Of a stretch of DNA of 64,000 nt, positions 46,442 through 57,348 are shown piece after piece. The number at the start of each line of letters is the position of its first letter. Positions within the stretch are counted from its first letter, which is position 1. The DNA is taken from contig OX465286.1 of NCBI GenBank assembly GCA_949987705.1, forward strand, positions 18,923,676-18,987,675, written 5' to 3'. The notes below the pieces were generated by a model that was not told the DNA's origin, did not search any database, and saw nothing but the letters and a program-made list of their open reading frames with translations. Both the position numbers and the translations under genes were made by a program. The stretch comes from Thereva unica (lineage: Eukaryota > Arthropoda > Insecta > Diptera > Therevidae).

Positions 46442-48132
46442 CAGGGCCGGCGCTTGGGTTTTTTGCGCCCGGTGCACTTTGCCATATTGCGTCCCATAAC
46501 CTGTTCATTTTTGAACGCAGTGAAGGACAATGGAAAAAGATCCAAACACTAGCTAATGAGTGAAATATTTTTCATAGCTTGCGCAAAATTTAAGACTGCA
46601 CCATAATAATGCGCATAAGATAAAAAAAAGATTACATAAATAGGAAGTTTCACATGGGTCAACATCCAACCACCAAAATTCTGCTGGAAACATCGTTTGC
46701 GGAGCAGAGAGTAGGCGAGAACGATGGGCGGGCAGATTTTCTAATCCTTTGAATTCTTTCATGGAGTTTTTGAATCAACTCTTTGACAGCTGTGTGGTTG
46801 TTGATTTTTGCCTCCCTTTTGCTAGGAAAAGAAAAGAAAGGAAATATTAGAAGGAATAATTAATATTAAAAACAACATCGAATTTCAAAAGGGAATTGAC
46901 GATTACAGCCAAATTTCTGTTGGTTGGCCCGTGTAAAACTGGCCATATTAATTTGCCAGACCGTAATACCACCGGCTTCACCAGCCAAACTGAGCAAGTT
47001 CGAGCAAATTAGTGTACTGAACTTCACTTTTTGCCTGAGCTTCCATGCAGTTTCACATATTGAACTCAGGAAAAATAAAGCCTGAATTCGCCCAACAGAA
47101 CATGAAATTGGGATTGAACGTAAAAGCACGCACAAAAGAGAATAATCAACTGGAATAATGGAATATCATTCCAGTGAGCTTTTTGCATTTCCAACTTCTG
47201 GCGAAAAAGCAACAACAATTTCAAACATGAACTGAACATGCCAGCCGGTGAAGCCATTTATGCAGATTGAATTGAACTTTATTGAACTGAGACCGTTGAA
47301 GCCAGGGGTTTAAAGGAGCAAACAAAAAATAGCAATTCAAGAGGATTTCTCGCCACAAGGAGTTTTGCTCTCCTCATTTCGTTCATTTACCTCTTTTAAA
47401 AATTCTTTAAACAGAATTTAAAAGTGCAGCAGCGCCATCAAGTTTATATCAATCACGGAAAGCAACAATACATAATTCAGAGGCATCGGAACAATTTCTC
47501 CTTTGTGTGAGTGAATATCATCATCATTTCATTGCGCTCCTTTAATCCCTCATGGGACATAGGGCGGAAACAGTTGCCCTCCAGCGGACTCTGTTTTGCG
47601 CGACAGCTCTCAGCTCCGACCAGGATCTCCCAGTTGTTGCGGCTTCTGCTAGTAGGGTTCTCCTCCACGTTGTTCTAGGTCTTCCGACTCGACGGGATCC
47701 TTGCGGATTCCAGTCAAGGGCCTGTTTGGCTAGATTTTCGTTTTCGCGTCGCAAGGTGTGGCCAACCCAATTCCATTTCCTTCGTCTGACTTGGTCGGCT
47801 ATCCTTTCTTGGCCGGCACGGCGCCATAGTTCTTCGTTTGAAATTCTATCCTGCCAGCGGATTTTTAGGATACGACGCAGGCATCTGTTGAAGAAGACTT
47901 GGTGAGTGAATATGGTGCTTTTTAAAGAATTTTCAAAAAGTGCTCCAAATAAATGAGAGATTTTTCTTTCACTTGGTAGATTTTTTCCCGATTTCTCGAA
48001 TCGCGAAGCTAAAATCTACAGAAAGTACAGGAACTTTTAATATTTTTTAAAACCTTAATTTCTGAAATTGCACCCCGAAAAATTGCGGCCGGTGCAAGTG
48101 CACCATTCTCACCTATGAAAGCGCCGCCCCTG
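46442..48132. mobile_element. hAT family 1 element, copy with nested retrotransposon
   Basis: Starts CAGGGCCGGCGCTTGGG and ends GAAAGCGCCGCCCCTG, hAT-type CAGGG termini with imperfect TIRs (GCGCCCGGTGCA blocks inside both ends). Flanking octamers GTTGTGAG and GTTTTAAG match at six of eight positions, consistent with a decayed 8-bp duplication. It is collinear with 58529-59814 except for the 47519-47901 insert. No transposase ORF. A near-palindrome (ACTGGAATAATGGAATATCA, at 47150-47178) is conserved in both copies. Confidence 0.88.
47519..47901 (-). mobile_element. Family A retrotransposon, 5'-truncated, nested in hAT copy
   Basis: Exactly flanked by 12-bp direct repeats GTGAGTGAATAT at 47507-47518 and 47902-47913; the empty hAT copy at 59500-59520 has a single GAGTGGATAT. 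The minus strand encodes the C-terminal tail of ORF2 (LAKQALDWNPQGSRRVGRPR, then AVAQNRVRWRATVSALCP with a stop at 47542). Its 3' end at the low-coordinate side is ATTAAAGGAGCGCAATGAAA and an (ATG)n-like tail. A textbook target-primed, 5'-truncated insertion of 383 bp. Confidence 0.93.
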
Positions 48133-48289
48133 GTTTTAAGTAAAGCTGCACCAGATAGTCGCCCCGCCGCGTTCGCTTAGATTTTCGAGTTCGAGCGTAA
48201 TCGGTTCAATCGGTATTTGCTTGAACACTACACACTCTAGCATCCTCCCCATCTATTCTATTTTCTTCTTTCGTTCAAATTAGGTGCTT

Positions 48290-48365
48290 ACTACTAAAGT
48301 CCGCATCATAAAAAAGGGAATCTCAAAATCTCGTTGTTTTCATGAGCGCAGTTTGAGACGTTCAA
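48290..48365 (+). repeat. Dispersed repeat H, copy 1
   Basis: AGTCCGCATCATAAAAAAGG followed by GAATCTCAAAATCTCGTTGTTTTCATG. Similar blocks occur at 49985-50012, 52465-52530, 52792-52845 and 57118-57175, all in the same orientation. Confidence 0.7.
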
Positions 48366-48424
48366 GCGAGCAATGTTAATCGGTTTATTTAAAAATAACA
48401 CCGTAAATAGCCTGGTCTTTTATC

Positions 48425-48478
48425 TTCTTCTTCCTCTTCGATGGCTCTTTGTATAGATCGTACAATTCGTGATTGTAG
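48425..48478 (-). pseudogene. Family C 3' end fragment, deleted
   Basis: Minus strand reads ACTACAATCACGAATTGTAC, GATCTATACAAAG, then AGAGCCATCGAAGAGGAAGA. The first part equals 4178-4212 and the second the family C tail near 4465, so about 250 bp between them are missing. It lies head-to-head with the next fragment. Confidence 0.75.
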
Positions 48479-48499
48479 GTGGTATAGCTGTGCCACCCT

Positions 48500-48730
48500 A
48501 TCCGATGGGGTATATTCCGGATCCGGTCCTCCTGGTAGTGGGGTTGGGCGTTGGGCTAACTACCGGACCTTGTAAAAACACATCAGTTAAGAAACCTGAA
48601 GCAAAGCCTCGGAACGGACGGGAAAATGCCAACGACTACGGCACAGCACCTGGAAATGATTTTCGGAACATGGAACACGCGAAGTATGTACAGAACTGCA
48701 GCAGTTAAGTCAATATTAGACGAAGTGACC
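48500..48730 (+). pseudogene. RTE-like retrotransposon ORF2 start, endonuclease N-terminus
   Basis: Plus strand reads GPCKNTSVKKPEAKPRNGRE, then after a one-base frame change HLEMIFGTWNTRSMYR and AAVKSILDEVTRSF. The GTWNxRSMY motif is the first catalytic motif of APE-like endonucleases in RTE-like elements. The sequence stops matching soon after. It is a 5' fragment, unusual because most copies here keep only the 3' end. Confidence 0.8.
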
Positions 48731-48805
48731 CGGTCATTTATATTCTCAACAATTTCCCTTCGCTCCTTTACCTTCGCCGAGAGAGGCATCTTTGAACACG
48801 AGCTA

Positions 48806-49100
48806 TTTGGTTTATTGTGCCAACCCTGCCATTAATACCTTCGACGTTAAGGTTCTTTATATAATCTAAAACTTATTTACCAATTCATATCCCAAAATCT
48901 CCCTGGGAACAGAAAAACTGGAATGGAGGAGTTTCGATCTTTACCTCGGTTTGGTCTATTGTGCCAACCCTAGCATTAAAATCTGTCGAAATTAAGGCTT
49001 TTTATAGAATTATATAATTTCAAACTTATTTACCGATTCATATCCCAAAATTTGCCTAGGAGCTGGGAAACAGGGATGGAGGAGTTTCTAATTCCTCCTT
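48806..49100 (+). repeat. Tandem repeat, 144-bp unit, interrupted by a DNA transposon
   Basis: Two units (from 48806 and 48950) share TTTGGTYTATTGTGCCAACC, TATTTACCRATTCATATCCC and ATGGAGGAGTTTC. A third, partial unit resumes at 49585-49675 after the element at 49102-49580, with TTTACCGATTGATATCC and AATGGAGGAGTTTCGATCTCC-type sequence. The transposon therefore inserted into an existing array. Confidence 0.85.
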
Positions 49101-49101
49101 G

Positions 49102-49580
49102 GGGGCCATCCATAAATTACGTCACACGAGTTTCATGATTTTCATGATTGTCATAACTGGTCACATTTGTGAGACTCCCACTCCCTAGTGTGACGTCACC
49201 TATTTGGCAATTTTATATTCAGAAATTATTAAATTGAAACAGCAGTTTCGAAATTAGACTTATTTGATTTCAAATTAGCTTTTAATAAAATCAACATGTG
49301 GGTTGTTAATGGGGTTGTGGGCGTTGTTAATGTCATTCGTTGTGCCAACAGCCACCGGGCATATTGTGCGTTGTCCTGCGTAGGTGCGACAAGTTTAATG
49401 ACAACGCATGATTTAGTTCCGGATTAGGTAGACTGCACGGGACCCTTGTCACCCGAGGGATCATAAATCTTAATAAAGTAATCTGTGCAATTCGAGGCCA
49501 ATTCCCACCCCCTCCCCCCCCGGGGGCGACGGCTAATTTAAAATCAAACTGAAGTGTACATCCAATTTAACCGTGGCCTA
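49102..49580 (+). mobile_element. DNA transposon copy, GGGGCCATCCATAAATTACG end
   Basis: Collinear with 22158-22570, 75-85% similar by eye. The right boundary is set by where the 144-bp array resumes (about 49580). A mirror-image right TIR is not evident, only GGCC near the boundary. No ORF. Confidence 0.75.
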
Positions 49581-49675
49581 AAGGCTTTTTAGATAACCTA
49601 TTGATTGATTTACCGATTGATATCCTAAAATATCCCTTGGAACACGGAAATCACAATGGAGGAGTTTCGATCTCC

Positions 49676-52464
49676 TTCTCCCTATACCCTGAGTATCGCA
49701 CGGCACGTGCCTCCTATTCCAAAGAACCGACTTATCAACATTTTTAGCATGTCCTTGGTGCTGGCCGTTCCGTTATTCAAGCAGATAACTCATCCTATGT
49801 GTGGACATTTCCTACTTCTAGCACATTTTTCGTTAGTTCTACCGCGGGGCATTGTTACATATGTACATACATATATTGTCGCTTCCCTTCTTTTATGGCG
49901 CATTGGTTCTAATTATTTCAACACTGGGGCTACATACAATCCAAAATTCTCTTCATATCCCTCAAACTAAACTTACTAGAGTACAGTCCGCGCCATAAAA
50001 GATGGAAATCACTACTAAACCCACAAAAATTACACAATTTCCTTAATAAAAATAAAACAAACAACCCACAAAACCTAAAAAATTAAAAAAAAGAAAGAAA
50101 CGAAAGAGTGAAGAAAAAAAAATACGGGAAACACACCGAGGTCCATGAAATTCCTCTCTGGAATCCTTCTTCTTGTGCACGGGGGACACAAATCAAATGA
50201 AATATAATAGCAGTCTCCAAGATTGCATTAATTTCAGTTAATCACATTTGATAAAAGCCATAACAAGGTTTTGCCGAGCGCAACTCTCCCAGGTAGCACA
50301 GAGCACAGCCCTCCGTGTGCCCATGGGTGTGTGTGTAGAGAAAGACTAACCCAAAAAAAGCATAGACCCACAACCAGAGCAGCAATAAGATACAAGAGAC
50401 GAACGAGAAGACATGAGGCACACAACAGTAGCAAGCCAAACCATTCTACCAGCAAACATCCCCCGTCCCCCCCGCGACGCATTAGGGCCCCATCAGAATG
50501 TTAGTAGCCCTTCGCCCTAGAAAGTACACCATCAGCAGCCCCTCGTGCACGGGGTATCATCGTTCCTTCGTTCTTAGAGTATAGCACACCGCTGGCTTCC
50601 TTCCATAACCCTTTTTCTAACTAAGAAGAAGAAGACGAGCCCCGAAGAGTGTTTAAGGAGCTGTTACCGGCAATGCATGTGCTCTGGCAATTTCTTTTAA
50701 CGCAAACAACAACACAAAAAAGGGAAGAAATGTTTCCTCTTTTTTTTATGGGCAAATGATGTTGGGGCAGGGGGAGGGGGGTTGGAGCTACATTCCCCGT
50801 GTATGCCCAAGATCCAGTTTTCACACAGTTACTTCTCGCCCTCTTCTTTTGTGGTGTAATAATTTTTAATAAAGCGGCAAAGATTTATTGCATGCTGCCT
50901 TTGCCCTTAAGGCGGTAAAAAGTTAAAATTGTGTGTTTTCTCTTCTCTCTGTGGGTGTGTATGTGTGCTGTTTTTAAAAGAAGAAAAATGTCGGGCGGAA
51001 ATACAACGAGTATAACCCGCGCGCATATGATGACGGGGGCACGGCCAGGGGTAGAAAACACCTTTCCTTCACACAGTCCCACTCTTCCCTGTATCATGAG
51101 TATACTCACTCTCATCCCTACCACCATAAAAATAAAAACCAAACCCAACAGTTGTTCCTCGTTATAAAAGTCAAGGCCTACATACAATGCCCTAACCCCG
51201 AAACGAAAAAAACCGGAAAGGAGGTAGTGAATACCTAGGAGGAATCAACCAGTCATCTTTTACCTGCCTCTTGACACACAACACAACCCAGCAGGGGGTT
51301 AACTCTGGATACGTCATGCATGCAAGGACGATATGGTGTTGCTGTACTAAAAAAAGAATTTTTGTATCGAGCCTCCTCGAGCCCATTACCAATTTACAAC
51401 CCTAGGCCTTAAGGCCGTGCGTTTGCCAAGAGTGAAGGGCTAATTCTAAACTCCTCCTACTCACGTCACTCGTGTGCAGGACCTCGTGTTACTATGTTGG
51501 CAGGGGGAGGGGGTTCATACAACGTGTCCACTCTCCTTCTTAAACTACATGTATGATATGCAGGCGCAAAGTTTCCTATCTACTCCTTGACACCCAAAAC
51601 AAAATTACTGCAGTTTCATTCTTCCCTTAAGATTGAACTTCCGGGGGAGGGGCGGGAAAAATTAATTTTTTTTTTTTGAGAATAAGGGATGAAACTCTTA
51701 CAACAGCAAAAAAAAACAACCATGAAGAAGAAGGGAAAAATACTGAAAAGGGATGGTTTTTTCCTTATCATTTTTTTTATATGGGGGAGGAAGAGCGATG
51801 GTGGTGGTGGTGGAGGTTTCCCTGTTTCTAACTTTATAGGCCACTCGCTGTCCCTTGAGTTTAATTTTTTTTTTCTATAGTATTTAAAATGGAAATCCCT
51901 TCCAAAAAAGTGCTGCCGCAGTTTTTGTTGTTCGTGTTGTTGCTTTTCCCTTTTTTTGGTTTAAAAATTCCCAACCCTCCTCTAAAAAATAAGTTTTTTT
52001 CTGGTCTAACTCTCTCTCGGAAAATAACTCAACCCTTATTGGCTTTAGTAGTTTAACTTTTAATGAGCACATATGGATGAGATTTTGCTGTTGTTAGTAT
52101 GTTTGTTTTTGTGTGTGTGTGTGTGCATATGTGTATGGGATGGGGAATGATGAGTGGTTAGATCCTTAAAAATGCGATTTTTTGTTGTTGTTTTTATTTG
52201 TAGGAAACCCTTTTTATTTAATGTATAAAGTTACATTTTTAATTATTTAATAAAAAATTAATTTTGTTTTTTTTTTACTGTTAATGGATAAGGGCTGAGG
52301 GGAATACTATAAGGACCAGTATGGAATATACATATATATTTGTATTTTGAATGTATTAAAGTTTTTGACCGGGTTTCTTCATGCAAAAGGATTAGAAACT
52401 ATAACTAGGCAAATTTCAAAATCTATACTAAAATGAAAATCATCAACTCATGGTGTATTTAATT
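49676..52464. other. Spacer with simple repeats and one repeat H block
   Basis: Repeat H block at 49985-50012. A/T-rich at 50030-50130, C-rich at 50440-50480, (GT)n at about 50325 and 52111-52125. Open stretches lack domains. Nothing supports a gene. Confidence 0.5.
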
Positions 52465-52865
52465 AGAGTCCACGCCATAAAAGAAGGGAATATCTCAAAA
52501 TATCGCTAGTTTCTTGCACATAGTGAGAATCTCAAGTCCCCAAAAGCCTTCAATGTCACTTTGTTTTGTTTAAAATCGGGCGCAAACTACACCGACTCAT
52601 TGCGAAATATGCATACTAATTTCCCGTTTTTTTTGGTACGAACCCTTCCTAGACATTGCACCATAATATGAACGACAAGAACAAGACGTACTGGTATTAG
52701 AAGCAGGGGCCTGTGGTGGAAGTTGCTCCGTTGGTGCATGTGGTTCATGTTATCTATTATATCCTTTTTCTATTCTTCAAGCCAATCTTACTATAGTACG
52801 CACCATAAAAGATGGGAATCTCAAAATCTATGTTTCAAAATGCGCGGTTATGAGAGAGTATCAAG
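52465..52865 (+). repeat. Dispersed repeat H, two copies
   Basis: 52465-52530 and 52792-52845 both start AGT(C)CRC(G/A)CCATAAAAGA and continue GGGAATCTCAAAATCT-like, as at 48290 and 57118. The second leads directly into repeat G (52866), so H and G may be parts of one larger element. Confidence 0.65.
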
Positions 52866-53045
52866 TAGAATTGATCCGCACGTACACGAGGCAGTACATT
52901 GCTGTCTCTTACATGATGGTAAATTGTATTGAGGCCTCAATTTTTTGTAATGTGCCAGTACAAAAATAATGTCCTACTTGAATGAGTGTGTATCGAGCGC
53001 GAGGTAAAGGAGGCGAGGTAGATTGTAAATACGTAATACGTAGAG
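52866..53045 (+). repeat. Dispersed repeat G, copy 2
   Basis: Matches 4600-4740: ACGAGGCAGTACA, TACATGATGGTAAATTGTA, GAATGAGTGTGTATC, GGCGAGGTAGATTG. No ORF. 53046-53590 beyond it is unassigned, with a poly-G run at about 53321. Confidence 0.7.
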
Positions 53046-53589
53046 ACATAGATTTCTTCGTTCATACTTCTTTTGGGGGTAGTAACATTTAACTTGAGCC
53101 GTTTAAAAACTCTAGGATGCTGTACGAGTGTATGGAAATACTGACTGGACTAAGAATAGGAGGTAGCACAGAAATTCTTAGGAAATACCAGCTAAATAGC
53201 TGATCCGGACCCGCAATACTATGATCTCGTAAGTCAGTTACGGGAGGAGAATGGAAAATAAGAAGGAGATGTTTTATTTTTATTTTTGAGGACTGGGATA
53301 GATACCCTCATGGTTGTAAAAGGGGGGGGGGGGAGTTTAATTTCTACGAGCGATTGATGAAAATCTTACATCGGCCCAGCACCAGGAAATGTGTGCGACC
53401 GTCTGCCTAAAGCCATGCCTACCATGCCTGTGCACTCAGACGGTAGTGTCAGATCCTTACTGACTAGACTCAGCCACCTTTTTTTTGCATTAAGTTCTAG
53501 TCCAAACCAGTACAAGCGGTAGGCGGGATCCCTCAAAGGGTGCTCACAAGAGCCGGAACAGTCTAGTCGTCTAGTTAACAAGCTGCTAT

Positions 53590-54003
53590 CTCTCCTTGCA
53601 TTTCTTTGCCCTTCTCTCTTCTTTTTGGGCTTCGAAAAACCTAAGCTTCTGGGGGATGGCCTTTAGCACCCCTTCCATCATTCTCCACAAATCCTGCGAT
53701 CCCATCATATCGTCCAGGAAATTCTCTCAGATGTTAGCTGCACCTCAACGACTGCTACCAATACAACCCTGCGCTCCTCAATCCTCGGACATTTAAAGAA
53801 GACATGCTCCGCGTCCTCTTTATCGTCGGGGAATTCTGGGCAGAACGGTGAATCGTTAAGCCTGAAGTGGTGAAGATATGCCTATAACCTCCTAAACTGT
53901 GTGAGGTAGATTTACTTACCTCTCCATATTCTTTTATAACACATCTCTCTACATTTGGTATAAGTCTATGCGTCCATCGGCCCTTAGTAGATTCGTCCAG
54001 CAT
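53590..54003 (-). pseudogene. R1/Loa-like retrotransposon ORF2 C-terminal end
   Basis: The minus strand from 54003 reads STKGRWTHRLIPNVERC, then in a shifted frame IYLTQFRR, LNDSPFCPEFPDDKEDAEHV and FFKCPRIEERR. This is the RWTHRLIP and C-terminal zinc-knuckle (CPxC...H...C) region found after the RT in R1, Loa and related elements. The second Cys of CPEC is Phe here, so the knuckle is broken. At least two frameshifts are present. The remainder to 53590 is its C-terminal tail and 3' UTR. Confidence 0.8.
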
Positions 54004-54189
54004 CCTCTACCACCAAAAGGATGCAGGTGAAGGGGCCGCCTCCAGTGCGACCAGAGATCGAATTAGCGCTTGTAGTGACGGGACAAACCCCTACTAGCAT
54101 AAAAAGGAGGACGCCTCATGCAGCATGTGAGCCCCATGTCACAAATGAGGGACATATCCCGAAATAGGTTTTTTTCCCTTACATTCCTT

Positions 54190-54275
54190 GAGCGCCTCAC
54201 AAACAGAAATCTGCGATATACTGAAGTGAGCATTGCCCTATAAGTCTCTCATAGCGACCCTATGAGGCAAAACTT
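54190..54275. repeat. Short repeat shared, inverted, with 22830-22925
   Basis: AAATCTGCGATATACTGAAG and CCTATAAGTC correspond to the reverse complement of the earlier block. It may be part of an R1-like 3' UTR, since it lies near such a relic here, but that is a guess. Confidence 0.45.
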
Positions 54276-54632
54276 ATTTCGCGGACAGCTTTTTCACCCT
54301 TAAGCTCTAGTGTCTGTTATTTCCTTGCTTCATATTTCCGGGATGTTGGTGACCCTTAAGATTGTCATTTTTAGCATAGTAAATAAATTGACCGTTTCTC
54401 GCCTGATTACGGAAATCAAGCAGCATTGGACGTGATTAGTACTCAGTAGGGTGACCGCAAAGCAAAGTTTTCAACATCGGAGTTATTATTCATCTATCCA
54501 TGACGAAACTGTCATATTTTTCGCCCATTTTTTCCATTCAGAATCAGGGTAACAATCGTTTTTATCACTTACGGGGGCATACGGCATTCTTAATAATGAG
54601 CGAGTGAGACAAGGCGCTATATGCCCTTTATG

Positions 54633-56231
54633 TAGGTCTGCCATCGCCTAAATTGCCGAGGCCGGACAAAAACTACAAAACCCCGGACATTTGGGTGAAA
54701 TTGAGTTTTTTGCCCGGACATTCATTTTTTTTTTAAATTTAACGTATTTTTTTTTGGTAAGTGAAAATCCAACCGTCGTATCGAATCGATAACCAACTAA
54801 ATATTCAGCTACCAGCGAAGGGCTGGCAAACCTTTCTGGCATTAAGTTCTTTCTTTGTAAACCTACGACACAACCTCGGACTGAACAGAAACTTGAGAAA
54901 CTTAGGGCAAAGATATATACAGCTACTCCCTTTATGACTTGATTGAAAAGTGGAGCCGAGGTTGAGTTGAAATTTCGACCACCGTATATGATGTCGAGTT
55001 GAGTTCACTTTGGGTTGAAATAGAGTTGAACTGAAATCAAAACATAACCTCAAATTTTTGTAAGAAATTCTCATTTATAGATACATAAAAACTCACAGAA
55101 CGAAATAATTTATTATTCCGCAGGCGGACTTCACGGATGGTAAACAAACAAAACAAATGTCACTTCAACCCAATTACAGCTCAACCAGCATATATGAGGC
55201 GAAAAATTAACTCGACCCAGGTAGAAGAGCAGAGTTGGGTTGAGTGGGCCCAGGTTCAACTCGACCACCGTTTATGACTGGGTTGAACCTGGTTGGAACC
55301 TAGTCAAAAACGGGGTAACCAAAAACAAGAAGAGGAAACAGAAACGTAAAATAAATGTGCCAGAATTAAAAGAAGAGCAAATAAGAGGTGACTATGAGAA
55401 CATACTGGACGTAGAGCGAAGTTGCTTCGGCGAAGGACTTCTCGAAATTGATCGAAGTCTGAAGCACGGTACACAGAAACAAGGCAATATCGTTTTAGCG
55501 CTGAAGTCACTTGTTAACCCCTTTCTATATAAAATCGAAGCTGTGCTGACGTCAGCAGGAGACCCTGTTCAAAAATTCAGCGAGAGGCCCCAGAGAATCC
55601 AAAAAATTTTTTTGGCTCGCGCAATTTCCTTCATAAACACCAGAATTATGAAAAATAGGGCCAAACATATGTAGTTCAGTCGTCGATTCACATGCGCTAT
55701 TAAAACGGCCAAAATTTATGCTCACAAATCATTTCTGGCGCTTATGGAACGACTGACTATGTTCTCGTATGTCGCATTGGCCAGACAATCGTCTTCGACT
55801 GAAATGATAGCCAAATTGGACAATCGGTGGTCGGACATGTTGTTCCGCAAATATGATTTTATGCAGGGTTTGAAAGCAAAGTAAACTGAAATGGTGCTCT
55901 TGTTTAGAGGGGTGGAAACTTTTTTGTATGTGTATGTGAAGCATTCGCGGCCGGAACAGCATGCTCCAGCATTTGTAAGCAACAGCATACGCAGCAATAT
56001 GAAACAAAAAAGCTTTCACAGCCTGCAGTAAAATGATTGAAAATATGATTGCTGTAAAGCAAAGCAAAGTAAATTTCTGTGGTTGATTATATCAATTTCA
56101 GTTTCAGTCACCCCTGACACAAAAAGTGCCCGGGTTTCACCTGGACAATTTTTAAAACCCCTCCCGGATGGCCCCCGGACGCCCTCCAAACTAGAACAAA
56201 TCCGGGGAAACCCGGACGGATGGCAGCCCTA
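54633..56231. mobile_element. hAT family 2 element, exact 8-bp target duplication
   Basis: Ends TAGGTCTGCCATCGCC and GGACGGATGGCAGCCCTA are imperfect inverted repeats of the TAGGGCTGCC hAT type. They are flanked by exact octamers CCTTTATG at 54625-54632 and 56232-56239. The 1599-bp interior has no recognisable hAT transposase (no RW or dimerisation motif). It contains an internal repeat-like block (54935-55300, with ACTCGACCACCG/TTTATGAC inverted and direct elements) and an unfamiliar ORF. Confidence 0.9.
55240..55884 (+). pseudogene. Unrecognised ORF inside hAT element, one in-frame TAG
   Basis: Open from a TTG at 55240 to TAG at 55672, then the same frame stays open for another 69 codons to TAA at 55882. 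The likely protein part begins near 55310 with NKKRKQKRKINVPELKEEQ and runs through DYENILDVERSCFGEGLLEI, ALKSLVNPFLYKIEAV, FINTRIMKNRAKHM, stop, then KTAKIYAHKSFLALMERL and LDNRWSDMLFRKYDFMQG. It is helix-rich and charged, unlike a hAT transposase as far as I can tell. It could be a captured host-gene fragment or a very diverged transposase piece. I do not recognise a family. Confidence 0.5.
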
Positions 56232-56289
56232 CCTTTATGGGACCTACAAAGTAATCCACATGGGGTCCAAAATGGAGCAATTTACATAG

Positions 56290-57117
56290 GCAGTGACGCT
56301 AGCCTCATAGATGCCCTGTTTCTCCCCCACCTCCCGCCGCCGCTGTAATTCTAATCAGGATTCCCCCTCCCCCCTCTAGACTTGCGTTGCGCCAGAGATA
56401 GCTTAAATTGGGCAGGTCTATGGTTTATCTATAAATTACTCTGTTTGTTTATACCCAATCGAAATTAAATTCCTTTTAAACCCAACTGAATAGCGCATGT
56501 CAGACTTATTATTTAACCATTACTCAAGACTTGACCACATAACATGGCATCTACCATCTGCCCAGTAACAAATTCCAGTCAATGTATTATTTTTTAGCTA
56601 TTAAGATGAAAAACGAAGCAAATTACTTAATTCATACTTTAGTAAGCTCAAAACAACGACTGTTTATTCCACCGCCACATAACGCCCATTTTCATCCAAC
56701 CGGGCACCAAATTACACCTCAATTTCGCTCCTAGCCTTTCCGCCAATTATACATATACACTGCCCAGCAAAATGCCTGTAATTACTGCCTCAACCACAAC
56801 TGATATTAAAAACATTCGCCAAAAACGCTGACCGGCAATCGTTGTCAAGTGCTGTGTGGTCCAACGATTTCAAATTGGTGCGCTCCTGCAGCAGCAGCAA
56901 TCAATATGGCCTTTAATTATGCTTTGCACATCAATTGGGGCGCGTGCCATCGAAATTGCGCGATTTTATTATTATATTAGATGGCGTCAAATATCAGGCC
57001 CATGCCATGCCGGGGTGCCTCTCAGGGGTCATTTTTATCACCCGTTCTTTTTATAATTTTTACAATTGAACTGCTCTTTCTTTCCCTTTCAACCCTCTTC
57101 ACAGCTTCAATTTTGAT
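56290..57117. other. Unassigned spacer
   Basis: C-rich at 56320-56380, otherwise mixed. No domain or repeat is recognised. Confidence 0.45.
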
Positions 57118-57175
57118 GGTAGGGCCCTCGCCATAAACAAAGGAATCTCAAAATCGCTGTTTTCATGCGCCAATG
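57118..57175 (+). repeat. Dispersed repeat H, copy
   Basis: GTAGGGCCCTCGCCATAAAC followed by AAAGGAATCTCAAAATCGCTGTTTTCATG, aligned with 48290-48340. Confidence 0.7.
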
Positions 57176-57348
57176 TGTGTCTTAAGCCCCCGCACACAGC
57201 ATGTCAGAAGGGCTACATCTTCTTGGACTATAGGGACACACTGATCATAAATAGATTGAATATAGGATGTCATGAGATCGACCTTAGTGTCAACACAAGT
57301 AGTTCTGTAAATATTACCCCAAGGCAAAGAAGAGGCACATTCAGAACG

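Noticed and set aside
57190..57345. Possible RT-like peptide (FLDYRDTLIINRL)
   Set aside because: Only a short resemblance to the FxDYxxAF motif, without neighbouring motifs in any frame.
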